A DNA stretch of 5,939 nt from contig JPPB01000017.1 of NCBI GenBank assembly GCA_001483205.1, positions 1 through 5,939 of the forward strand, given 5' to 3'. The number at the start of each line of letters is the position of its first letter. Position 1 is the stretch's first letter. Positions 1 through 5,934 of this stretch are shown piece after piece. The translations under genes and the position numbers were made by a program. Under the pieces are notes generated by a model that worked only from the letters and a program-made list of their open reading frames with translations, did not search any database and was not told the origin of the DNA. Source of the DNA: an alpha proteobacterium 3107. GTDB taxonomy: Bacteria > Pseudomonadota > Alphaproteobacteria > Rhodobacterales > Rhodobacteraceae.

Positions 1-958
1 CGGTCTCGATCGGCTGGCGCAGGGTTTCCAGCACCGGGCGCGGATATTCGGGAAACTCGTCCATGAACAGAACCCCGTTATGGGCCAGCGAAATCTCCCC
101 CGGTTTCGCGCCGCGCCCGCCGCCGACAATCGCCGCCATCGACGCGGTATGATGCGGTTCGCGAAAGGGGCGCGCCCGCGATATGCCGCCCTCATCCAAA
201 AGCCCGGACAACGAATGGATCATCGAGGTTTCCAGCGCCTCGGCGGGGGTGAGCGGCGGCAAAATCCCGGGCAGGCGGGCGGCGAGCATCGATTTTCCGG
301 ACCCCGGCGTTCCGATCATCAGCAGGTGATGGCGCCCGGCGGCGGCGATCTCCAGCGCGCGCTTGGCCTGCTCCTGCCCCTTCACATCGCGAAAGTCACG
401 GTTGGCGGGCGGGGTGACCACTTCGCCCGGTGCCGCCGCAGCCAGAGGCGACCGGCCGGTGAAATGGTGAACCGCCTCCAGCAGGGTATCGGCGGCAAGA
501 ACCCGTGCCGCATCGACCCAGGCGGCTTCCGGCCCGCAGGACCGGGGGCAAATCATGTCACGCCCGGCCTCTGCCGCCCACATCGCGGCGGGTAATGCGC
601 CCGCAACCTGAACCAGCCCGCCGTCAAGCGACAATTCCCCCAGCGACAGTGTGTTGGCAATGTCTTCTTTCGGCAGGATGTCGATGGCGGCCAGCAGGGC
701 GAGCGCAATCGGCAGGTCGAAATGAGAGCCGATCTTGGGCAGGTCGGCAGGCGACAGGTTGATGGTGATCCGTTTCGCGGGCAGGGCGATGGACATGGCC
801 GACAAGGCGGCGCGCACCCGTTCCCGTGCCTCGGTGACGGCCTTGTCCGGCAGGCCGACGATGGAAAAGGCGGGCAGACCCGGCGCGGTGGCGCACTGGA
901 CCTCGACCTCGCGCGCGTCAATGCCTTCAAAGGCGACGGTATAGGCATGGGCGACCAT
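1..958 (-). CDS. comM: ComM/YifB-family AAA+ ATPase (Mg-chelatase-like), 5' part, runs off the window
   Basis: The minus strand is open without interruption from an ATG at 958-956 to the window edge, giving the first 319 residues of a protein whose family is usually about 500 residues long. The N-terminal ChlI-like domain is recognisable ([18 protein letters not shown] at about 31-48; [20 protein letters not shown] at 64-83). It is followed by an AAA+ ATPase core: [18 protein letters not shown] (about 191-208), Walker A GTPGSGKS (216-223), FREPHHTAS (265-273) and Walker [11 protein letters not shown] (295-304). The C-terminal part, about 180 residues, lies outside. The start is supported by GGAGG four bases before the ATG. 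Family members are hexameric helicases; in gamma-proteobacteria ComM promotes branch migration during natural transformation. Whether this organism takes up DNA is not shown here. The start-proximal region carries the palindrome GGTCCCGGACC at 974-984. The sequence is GC-rich like the host genes, and no frameshift is visible. Confidence 0.95.
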   Translation of the reverse strand, partial: MVAHAYTVAFEGIDAREVEVQCATAPGLPAFSIVGLPDKAVTEARERVRAALSAMSIALPAKRITINLSPADLPKIGSHFDLPIALALLAAIDILPKEDIANTLSLGELSLDGGLVQVAGALPAAMWAAEAGRDMICPRSCGPEAAWVDAARVLAADTLLEAVHHFTGRSPLAAAAPGEVVTPPANRDFRDVKGQEQAKRALEIAAAGRHHLLMIGTPGSGKSMLAARLPGILPPLTPAEALETSMIHSLSGLLDEGGISRARPFREPHHTASMAAIVGGGRGAKPGEISLAHNGVLFMDEFPEYPRPVLETLRQPIET

Positions 959-1066
959 TGCGCCTCCGTTCCCGGTCCCGGACCACGGTTAACGGATAGG
1001 GGCAAAATGGTTTACGAATGGTGAACGGCGGTGGTTTTGTGTGGAAATGACATACTTGATTATGTA

Positions 1067-1591
1067 TCAGGGATCAGTCACCAATGCCATGATCAAATCT
1101 TCAAATTCGATGATCGGCGATAATTGGTCGGGCCTCTTGGTCAGTTTGTAGGAAGCATTAGCTCCTTTCTCCATCGAAACCAGATTGCCTGCCTTCCCGG
1201 TTGTCACGTCAGCCTTTGACCATGCACCAACATGGATGCTGGCTGGTGCTACCCCGATACACAGCAAAGCATCATAGGGTCGGTGATAGCGAATGTGATT
1301 GAACTGGAACGAACCACTCACATCTTCGCTTGCCGTCTTCAATTCAAACGCAGTGCCCTCAATGCGTATGTCCCAAGGGCTTTGCCGTCGCCGGGTTCCG
1401 TCTTTCTTTTCCGGAAATATGCACACAAACCCGCATTCTGCACACAGCTTTTCCACGAAGTCCTGTCCGACATCTCCAACCTTTGTGTTGGGAATGCGCC
1501 GTATGTGCTCAAACGGCTGGTCGCGCCACTTGTCCGTGTCGGCGTATTCCGCAAGAACCTCGCAAAGCAGGGAAACGGGATCACGCTTCAT
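1067..1591 (-). CDS. Putative Type II restriction endonuclease, PD-(D/E)XK fold
   Basis: This 174-residue protein begins MKRDPVSLL at an ATG (1591-1589) and ends with TGA at 1069-1067. The frame extends upstream to 1663, but those 24 codons lie inside the methyltransferase gene and are probably not used. The chosen start has purine-rich GGAGGCAGGG just before it and an 11-base overlap with the methyltransferase end, which fits translational coupling. No name can be given by family, but the layout suggests a PD-(D/E)XK nuclease: a helix with a conserved-looking Glu (VGDVGQDFVEKL, about 38-49), then SPWD (D74) and FELKTA (E83, K85), i.e. D-x8-E-x-K, then FQFNHIRYHRPYDALLCIGV (95-114), a stretch common after the catalytic strand in restriction enzymes. 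Four cysteines occur at 10, 50, 53 and 57 plus one at 111; 50 and 53 form a CxxC, but a full zinc site is not evident. The partner methyltransferase supports a restriction role. GC is lower than in the flanking genes. It could instead be a Vsr- or Mrr-like nuclease; target site unknown. Confidence 0.72.
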   Translation of the reverse strand: MKRDPVSLLCEVLAEYADTDKWRDQPFEHIRRIPNTKVGDVGQDFVEKLCAECGFVCIFPEKKDGTRRRQSPWDIRIEGTAFELKTASEDVSGSFQFNHIRYHRPYDALLCIGVAPASIHVGAWSKADVTTGKAGNLVSMEKGANASYKLTKRPDQLSPIIEFEDLIMALVTDP

Positions 1592-2606
1592 CGACAAACC
1601 CTGCCTCCACCAGTGCAGCACGAATGTGTTCCATGCTGATGTGACGGCAGTTGTGAGCAGCAAGGTTGGAATGCTTTTGCCAATCCGCTTCCCGCAGCGC
1701 TTTCGTCACCTGTTGCTTGTCCTTTTTCAGGACAATGCCATAGCCGCAACCATATTTCACTTCAGAGAAGTCCTGGACCAGCGTTGGCGGGGTTCCATAG
1801 AATGTCCGCTGCAAAAGCCAATCAGCCTCGTGCAACCGCTCATGGCCACACAGACGCTCCTTGCGGTGATCCACCGTGAAAAGGTCCACCCAATCATTGC
1901 AGGTTGCCATCGGCTGCCGATTGTTCACGCCGCGCCGCCAGACCTGCCACAGCGCATTCACCTGCACTGACTTTCCTTCTGGCGACATGAACGCATCTGC
2001 TGGCAGGGGCATGGTGCTGACCAGTTGTGCGCCCTCAACACGAAATTTCGGGCTTCCCTTGCCATTAGACTGGAAGCCCATCGGCAGTATCATCCCGATG
2101 TAATCAGCGAAGGTGGCCGCATGATTGACGAAGGCAAGGGCCAGCCATGCGCGATAACCGAACGGCGGGTTGCCAATAACTGCGTAGCGATAGCCGTTCA
2201 TGCGCGGCTGCCATTCAAGAAAGTCCTCACATTCAAAATCAGGACGACCCGGAACGATCTCAATGCCAAATCGCCGATCAGACGGCAACAGATCGTAGAA
2301 TGCGCCTTCACCGGCAGAAGGGTCAACGAACTTGTATCGGTTTGGGTTAGCGTGATCTTCGGCCATAGTCTGTAGCAATGCTTCATAGCATTTTCGGGCA
2401 ACACTCGGGCAGGTGAAGAATCGATCAAGGTCAACCGTTTCCGGATTCACCCAGCCGGGAATGAGGGGGTTTTTGCTCCATGCAGCGTTGCGGGCTTTGC
2501 GCGCCCTGTCCAGTGTGTCCGGTTTTTGCGGGCGTGGCGGAAAAGGCAACTTCGCCATATCCTCCGGGGCTACGTCAATCGGCGGCAATGATACATCCCC
2601 TGTCAT
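1581..2606 (-). CDS. DNA adenine (N6) methyltransferase, gamma-type, of a restriction-modification system
   Basis: A complete 341-residue protein starting MTGDVSLPP at an ATG (2606-2604), with GGAG ten bases upstream. The methyltransferase motifs come in the order X-I-II-III-IV: RFFTCPSVARKCY (about 62-74, motif X), FVDPSAGEGAF (93-103, AdoMet-binding motif I), FGIEIVP (113-119, motif II), CEDFLEW (126-132, motif III) and IGNPPFGY (144-151, the catalytic NPPF motif IV). NPPF and this order are those of amino-methyltransferases of the gamma (TaqI-like) class, so N6-adenine is the likely product. The stretch from about 200 to the end should hold the target-recognition part and gives no hint of the sequence recognised. 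Its end overlaps the nuclease start by 11 bases; the modification gene therefore comes first in the operon, which would favour protection before restriction. No controller (C-protein) gene is visible. GC is about 53% in a sampled line, against about 70% in flanking genes, so transfer from elsewhere is likely. A solitary methyltransferase beside an unrelated gene is the alternative. Confidence 0.88.
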   Translation of the reverse strand: MTGDVSLPPIDVAPEDMAKLPFPPRPQKPDTLDRARKARNAAWSKNPLIPGWVNPETVDLDRFFTCPSVARKCYEALLQTMAEDHANPNRYKFVDPSAGEGAFYDLLPSDRRFGIEIVPGRPDFECEDFLEWQPRMNGYRYAVIGNPPFGYRAWLALAFVNHAATFADYIGMILPMGFQSNGKGSPKFRVEGAQLVSTMPLPADAFMSPEGKSVQVNALWQVWRRGVNNRQPMATCNDWVDLFTVDHRKERLCGHERLHEADWLLQRTFYGTPPTLVQDFSEVKYGCGYGIVLKKDKQQVTKALREADWQKHSNLAAHNCRHISMEHIRAALVEAGFVDEA

Positions 2607-2626
2607 TTCTTCGTCTCTCCGGTTGG

Positions 2627-2680
2627 CTACAGGTTGTCGCCATGAAACAAAGTGCGGTTTTGCCAGTTCGGCTGCCCCAT
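2627..2680 (-). pseudogene. 5' remnant of a second, beta/Type III-like DNA methyltransferase gene
   Basis: From the ATG at 2680-2678 the frame reads 17 codons, MGQPNWQNRTLFHGDNL, then TAG at 2629-2627. The run NRTLFHGDNL is the characteristic start of many N4/N6 site-specific DNA methyltransferases, where it is normally followed within about 20 residues by a DPPF/DPPY catalytic motif. Here nothing of that sort follows in any of the minus-strand frames; instead the ribosome binding site and start of the intact methyltransferase come 21 bases later. That intact protein does not begin this way, so this is not its displaced N-terminus. I read it as a scar left when an older methyltransferase gene was replaced. 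A GGGATGG run lies about ten bases upstream, so the stub may still be translated as a 17-residue leader peptide. The match is short and from memory, hence moderate confidence. Confidence 0.55.
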
Positions 2681-2707
2681 TGCCTGATGTCCATCCCTGA
2701 TGCGGTT

Positions 2708-2737
2708 TTTATTCCACACGGCAAAAGCCCCTGTCAA
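2708..2737 (-). promoter_or_regulatory. Sigma70-type promoter for the methyltransferase-nuclease operon
   Basis: On the minus strand there is a perfect TTGACA (2737-2732) followed by AATAAA (2713-2708) at an 18-base spacing, or GAATAA (2714-2709) at 17. The -10 match is only partial. Transcription would start near 2700, upstream of the methyltransferase remnant (ATG at 2680) and of the intact methyltransferase (ATG at 2606). It lies 35 bases past the stop codon of the DUF2793 gene. No clear terminator hairpin separates that gene from this site, so read-through from the DUF2793 gene is also possible. Confidence 0.5.
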
Positions 2738-2771
2738 GCCGGTGTCTGTCGAGGCGCGTGCCCCCGCCCGC

Positions 2772-3602
2772 TCAGACCGCCGTTCCGCCCGCATCCCGCC
2801 AGACCGTCCCGTCGCTCCACAGCGGTTTGGACAGGGTGGTGTCATAGATCATCGCCCCCGCGCCAAGGGTGCCTGCCGGGGGCCGCCCGGCGGTGGCGTA
2901 TTGGCCGGGCCGCACGCCGCCCTTCACATCCAGCCGGGCCGAGGGCGCATCCACCCCCACCCCCACATGGCCGGTCTCTCTGTCGATGATCAGCGCTGTG
3001 GTCCAGCTCCCGCTGTCGGACCCCACCTTGAGCGAAAAGTCGTCATTCCCGGCCAGCCCCATTTCGGCCCGTCCGCCCCATCCGGTCTGATAGAGCAGCG
3101 AGGCGGTATCCCCCGCCGCCGCCTTGTTGATCTTGATCTGGTGCCCCGCGCCTTCGTGGTTGAACAGCGTCGCCGGGGCCGAAACCGACAGCCGGTTGGT
3201 TGTGTCCGGGGTCGCATTGACGCCGACACCGCTCAGGTTCTGCAAGTCCGGGGGCGTCAGGTTTGCAGGCACCGGCACCCACCCGGTGCCGTTATGCACG
3301 ATCAGGGTGGCGTCGCCGGTGACATAGGCCACCAGCCCGGTCACGGGCGCGATGAAGGCCCAGCCGGTGGTTTCACGGATGGCGATCTTGCCGTCATGGC
3401 CCGCCCAATCCCCTGTGCCGCCCGCGGCGACGATATAGCGGTCGCCTGTCGTCGGGGTGCCGGGCGGTGCGGCTTTGGTGCGGCTGATGACGGCAAGCTG
3501 AACCAGAATATCGAGCAGGCGCAGGGCCTCGTTATGGGTGACATGTTTCTGTGCCTGCGAGGGCGCGATGTAGGGCAGAGAGAGGACAGGGGTCTGATCC
3601 AT
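2772..3602 (-). CDS. DUF2793-domain protein, phage tail/spike-like
   Basis: A 276-residue protein from the ATG at 3602-3600 to TGA at 2774-2772. A GTG six bases earlier (3608) is in frame, but GGAG lies eight bases before the ATG and only two before the GTG, so the ATG is preferred. The N-terminus, TPVLSLPYIAPSQAQKHVTH (4-23) with NEALRLLDILVQLAV after it, is the signature start of DUF2793, a family found mostly in Rhodobacterales. It continues with GDRYIVAAGGTGDWAGHDGK (53-72) and WAFIAPVTGLVAYV (81-94). The middle (about 139-200) is rich in Gly, Ser and Asn like a tail-fibre shaft; the end has GHVGVGVDAPSARLDVKGG (211-229) and MIYDTTLSKPLWSDGTVWRD (251-270), as in tail-fibre or spike ends. 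No signal peptide or membrane segment is seen. Function is unknown; a role as surface-binding appendage of a phage or gene-transfer particle is inference. No other phage genes are in the window. GC matches the host genes. Confidence 0.8.
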   Translation of the reverse strand: MDQTPVLSLPYIAPSQAQKHVTHNEALRLLDILVQLAVISRTKAAPPGTPTTGDRYIVAAGGTGDWAGHDGKIAIRETTGWAFIAPVTGLVAYVTGDATLIVHNGTGWVPVPANLTPPDLQNLSGVGVNATPDTTNRLSVSAPATLFNHEGAGHQIKINKAAAGDTASLLYQTGWGGRAEMGLAGNDDFSLKVGSDSGSWTTALIIDRETGHVGVGVDAPSARLDVKGGVRPGQYATAGRPPAGTLGAGAMIYDTTLSKPLWSDGTVWRDAGGTAV

Positions 3603-4016
3603 GGGCACGGCTCCGGTCTGTTGATGCGGGGTGTTGCAGGGTGGCGCAAACGGCGCGCAGTAGGCCCGGCAGGTCGTTCATATCCCCCTGCCCCCCGGCG
3701 CGGCCCGGCAGCAAAGGTTTAACCCCACCCTTAAGGCCGCTGCATGATGGCGCGTCAGTTGCCAACCTATCCCGCCCGGCGGGACGCCGGGCAGCGCCTG
3801 CCTGCCCCCCGGCAGGCGCTCTAAATGTTTCAACCAGTTGCAACGTATGGATTTTATGGAAATACCATCGCCAATGTGAGCTGTCGCGAACAGCGCCCGC
3901 CCAGGCAGGCGGCTACCCGGCTCGGTTAATATGCAGAGGTCTTCCCCTTGTGCAGGGCCGCCGGATACGCCATCTAGACATCAGACCAGACCCCCGTTGG
4001 ATGCGAGGACAAAGAC
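3603..4016. other. Divergent intergenic region with hairpins, no convincing gene
   Basis: This stretch lies between the divergently transcribed DUF2793 and thioredoxin-TPR genes, so it should hold promoters for both, but no good -35/-10 pair stands out. It contains two adjacent hairpins (3774-3820), a repeated 13-mer cctgccccccggc (3687-3699 and 3801-3813; the second copy is part of a hairpin), and a less GC-rich patch at about 3821-3880 with TTGCAA at 3838-3843 as a possible -35. A 34-codon open frame (3825-3929, MFQPVATYGFYGN...) has no clear ribosome binding site and is left uncalled. A minus-strand frame from an ATG at 3681 would overlap the DUF2793 start and is not convincing. No tRNA or known RNA fold is recognised. 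Confidence 0.5.
3774..3820. repeat. Two back-to-back perfect inverted repeats (hairpins)
   Basis: The first hairpin has 7-base arms GCCCGGC (3774-3780) and GCCGGGC (3786-3792) around a 5-base loop. It is directly followed by a second with 10-base arms AGCGCCTGCC (3793-3802) and GGCAGGCGCT (3811-3820) around an 8-base loop TGCCCCCC. Both are perfect. Neither strand has a T-run after the stems, so a classical Rho-independent terminator is not supported. They may be a transcription attenuator, a barrier between divergent genes, or one copy of a dispersed intergenic palindrome. Confidence 0.65.
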
Positions 4017-4928
4017 ATGTTTGAGCTTGGCGCAGGGCAGGCGGGCCCGCCCGCAGGCGATTTGATCCGGGACGGCTCGGACGCCACCTTCATGCAGGAT
4101 GTGGTCGAGGCCAGCCACGAGGTTCCCGTCATCGTCGATTTCTGGGCCACCTGGTGCGGCCCGTGCAAGACGCTGGGTCCGGCGCTGGAAGAGGCGGTAA
4201 AGGCCGCGCGCGGCAAGGTGCGGCTGATCAAGGTGGATATTGACCGCAATCAGGCAGTTGCCGCGCAGTTGCGCATTCAGTCAATCCCCACCGTTCACGC
4301 CTTCTATCAGGGTCGCCCGGTGGACGGGTTTCAGGGCGCTCTGCCGCCGTCCGAGGTCCGGGCCTTCGTCAACCGCATCAGTGCGCTGGCGGCGGGGGGC
4401 GGCGGGCCGGAGCAGGCGATTGAGGCCGCAGAGAACATGCTGGCCGGTGGTGCCGCCGCCGATGCCGCCCGGACCTTTGCCGCGGTTCTGGTCGAAGAGC
4501 CGGAGAACGCCGATGCCTACGGGGGGCTGGTGCGTGCTCATCTGGCCACCGGCGATCTTGATCAGGCCGAGGCAATCCTGAACGGTGCCCCTGCCGGGAT
4601 CAGCGACGCGCCGGGGATAGAGGCCGCCCGTGCGCAGCTTGAACTGGCCCGACAGGCCGCTGACGCCGGGCCGGTGGCCGATCTGCGCGCCGAGGTGGCG
4701 GCCAACCCCGACAATCATCAGGCGCGTTTCGATCTGGCAACGGCGCTTCATGCAGGGGGGGACACCGAAGGGGCGGTTGCCGAATTGCTGGAGCTGTTCC
4801 GCCGTGACCGGGCGTGGAATGACGGGGCGGCCAAGGCGCAGCTTCTGACCGTTTTCGGGGCGCTGAAGCCGAATGATCCGCTGGCGCTGAGCGGACGGCG
4901 CAGGCTGTCTTCGATGATCTTTGCCTGA
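4017..4928 (+). CDS. cnoX: CnoX/YbbN-like thioredoxin-TPR co-chaperone
   Basis: A 303-residue cytoplasmic protein starting MFELGAGQ at an ATG with GAGG (4005-4008) eight bases ahead. Residues about 20-125 form a thioredoxin domain: VIVDFWATWCGPCKTLGPAL (38-57) with active site WCGPC (46-50), KVDID (72-76) and the cis-proline loop SIPTVHAF (89-96, Pro91). From about 130 to the end come alanine-rich helical repeats of the TPR type (for example FAAVLVEEPENADAYGGLVR; ARFDLATALHAGGDTEGAVA), as in YbbN/CnoX. This family protects unfolding proteins, hands them to GroEL/DnaK and shields cysteines from over-oxidation. E. coli CnoX lacks the first catalytic cysteine, whereas here both cysteines are present, so genuine disulfide reductase activity is likely. 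No signal peptide is seen. It heads a probable operon with the LON-domain gene 27 bases downstream. The family call is firm; the symbol is by homology. Confidence 0.9.
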   Translation: MFELGAGQAGPPAGDLIRDGSDATFMQDVVEASHEVPVIVDFWATWCGPCKTLGPALEEAVKAARGKVRLIKVDIDRNQAVAAQLRIQSIPTVHAFYQGRPVDGFQGALPPSEVRAFVNRISALAAGGGGPEQAIEAAENMLAGGAAADAARTFAAVLVEEPENADAYGGLVRAHLATGDLDQAEAILNGAPAGISDAPGIEAARAQLELARQAADAGPVADLRAEVAANPDNHQARFDLATALHAGGDTEGAVAELLELFRRDRAWNDGAAKAQLLTVFGALKPNDPLALSGRRRLSSMIFA

Positions 4929-4955
4929 AGCCCGAAACCACGATAGACTGTGCCC

Positions 4956-5597
4956 ATGTTCTCTGCCGCCGACCTGCCGGACATGCTGCCTCTGTTCCCG
5001 TTGCCGGGGGCGGTCGTGCTGCCGCGCGCGCATCTGCCGTTGCAGATTTTCGAGCCGCGCTATCTGACCATGCTGGAGGACACGCTGAAGACCTCGCGCA
5101 GGCTGATCGGCATGATTCAGCCGCTCGCCCCCGGCAAGAAGAGGCCGCGCCTGCACGCCATCGGCTGCGCCGGGCGGATCACGGCATTTTCCGAAACCGG
5201 CGACGGGCGCTATATGATCACCCTGACCGGCATCTCCCGCTTTCGGGTCACAGAGGAAAAGGACGGTTTTACGCCCTATCGCCGGGCGGTGGTTTGCTGG
5301 GACGGGTTTGACGGCGACCTGTCGCGCCCTGAACGTGATCCGGGGTTTGACCGCGACCGGTTTTTCGCCCTGCTGCGGCGGTATCTGCACGCCAATGAGC
5401 TTTCGACAGACTGGGGCGACCTCAAAGAGGCGGGCGATGAGATTCTCATCAACTCGCTGTCGATGATGTGTCCGTTCGCGCCCGAGGACAAGCAGGCGCT
5501 GCTGGAATCGCCGTCATTGCCGGTGCGCCGGGAAACCCTGATGACGCTGATGGAATATGCCCTGCGCAAGGGCGGGGCCGGGGAGGTGATGCAATGA
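4956..5597 (+). CDS. Stand-alone LON substrate-binding-domain protein
   Basis: A 213-residue protein taken from the ATG at 4956; an in-frame GTG lies six bases earlier (4950), and neither has a clear Shine-Dalgarno sequence. The ATG gives the usual family start, [20 protein letters not shown]. The LON N-domain signature is plain: [20 protein letters not shown] (11-30) then [10 protein letters not shown], followed by IGMIQP and an RFRV strand segment; the helical C-terminal half includes [20 protein letters not shown] and ends ...[14 protein letters not shown]. There is no AAA+ module and no Ser-Lys protease domain, and the length fits the short LON-domain family, so it is not a broken Lon protease. 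Such proteins are thought to bind substrate or act as adaptors; the exact role is unknown. The gene sits between the CnoX-like gene and the Trm112-like gene, and its TGA overlaps the next ATG (ATGA), indicating an operon and translational coupling. Confidence 0.9.
   Translation: MFSAADLPDMLPLFPLPGAVVLPRAHLPLQIFEPRYLTMLEDTLKTSRRLIGMIQPLAPGKKRPRLHAIGCAGRITAFSETGDGRYMITLTGISRFRVTEEKDGFTPYRRAVVCWDGFDGDLSRPERDPGFDRDRFFALLRRYLHANELSTDWGDLKEAGDEILINSLSMMCPFAPEDKQALLESPSLPVRRETLMTLMEYALRKGGAGEVMQ
5582..5589 (+). promoter_or_regulatory. Strong ribosome binding site of the Trm112-like gene
   Basis: GGAGGTGA matches the anti-Shine-Dalgarno sequence almost completely and lies at good distance (seven bases after GGAGG) from the ATG at 5594. 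It sits within the last codons of the LON-domain gene. It fixes the start of the Trm112-like protein at 5594, although the same frame is open upstream to an ATG at 5468. Confidence 0.8.
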
Positions 5598-5818
5598 CTG
5601 ATGCCGGTAATGATGACCGCACCGATGATCGCGGCGAGGCCCGCACGGGTTTTGACCCGAGGATGCTTGAGGCACTGGTCTGCCCGCGCACCGGCGGCAC
5701 ATTGCGCTATGATGCCGCCGCCGGAGAGCTGATCTCAGACGCTGCCAGGCTCGCCTTCCCGATCCGGGGCGGCATTCCGGTCATGCTGGTGGACGAAGCG
5801 CGCGCGCTGGATGACTGA
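5594..5818 (+). CDS. Trm112-like (UPF0434/YcaR-type) small protein lacking zinc cysteines
   Basis: A 74-residue protein from ATG 5594 to TGA 5818. The frame is open further upstream, but the strong GGAGGTGA and the ATGA overlap with the LON-domain gene decide the start. Residues about 20-74 match the YcaR/UPF0434 group: [20 protein letters not shown] (20-39), [20 protein letters not shown] (about 46-65), then VDEARALDD. The first 19 residues are a polar, acidic extension. The E. coli relative has CPVC and a further Cys (LIC); here only Cys30 remains (CPRT) and the later position is Ser (LIS), so zinc binding as in canonical Trm112 is unlikely. Trm112 proteins activate methyltransferases acting on tRNA, rRNA and release factors in eukaryotes and archaea; the role of the bacterial short form is not settled. 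It is the third gene of the operon. Confidence 0.87.
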   Translation: MTDAGNDDRTDDRGEARTGFDPRMLEALVCPRTGGTLRYDAAAGELISDAARLAFPIRGGIPVMLVDEARALDD

Positions 5819-5883
5819 TCACCTGGGGGGGCGGTTTGGCTGGCAATACGCCATCATGCAGGGGCTTTCTTAGGGTGTAGACC

Positions 5884-5889
5884 TATAAT
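5884..5889 (+). promoter_or_regulatory. Putative -10 element (TATAAT) of the gene at the right edge
   Basis: A perfect TATAAT stands in the gap after the Trm112-like gene, 46 bases before the ATG at 5935. No good -35 is found at 16-18 bases upstream (GGGCTT or GGGGCT), so an activator or a different sigma factor may be needed, or the match is fortuitous. A start of transcription near 5896 would leave a leader of about 39 bases. Confidence 0.4.
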
Positions 5890-5934
5890 TGGTTTTATGC
5901 TTCAATGACGGAAACCGCAGCACAGGAGGGTTTC

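Noticed and set aside
974..984. Palindrome GGTCCCGGACC just upstream of comM as an operator.
   Set aside because: Only 5-base arms in very GC-rich DNA and no second copy; not enough to call a binding site.
1592..1663. N-terminal extension of the nuclease frame (MLLTTAVTSAW...).
   Set aside because: It lies wholly inside the methyltransferase coding region; the internal ATG at 1591 has a better ribosome binding site and gives a sensible overlap.
1039..2719. GTGTGGAA near 1039-1046 and its inverted counterpart near 2719-2712 as possible ends of a mobile element.
   Set aside because: Eight matching bases are expected by chance over this distance; there is no transposase and no target duplication visible.
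3532..3681. Minus-strand frame from the ATG at 3681 (MNDLPGLLRAVCATLQ...) overlapping the DUF2793 start.
   Set aside because: The G-run before it is too close to the ATG for a normal ribosome binding site, the tail is compositionally poor and it overlaps a well-supported gene in another frame.
2700..3722. Long plus-strand open frame of 340 codons opposite the DUF2793 gene.
   Set aside because: It is Arg/Pro/Gly-rich with no recognisable domain and is the expected antisense shadow of a GC-rich gene; the minus-strand protein matches a known family.
4281..5390. Long minus-strand open frame of 369 codons opposite the CnoX-like and LON-domain genes.
   Set aside because: It spans two clearly coding genes and their gap, is Arg/Gln/Gly-rich and shows no domain; an antisense shadow of high-GC DNA.
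5819..5880. Terminator after the Trm112-like gene.
   Set aside because: No stable hairpin followed by a T-run; only weak GGCG/CGCC pairing is seen.
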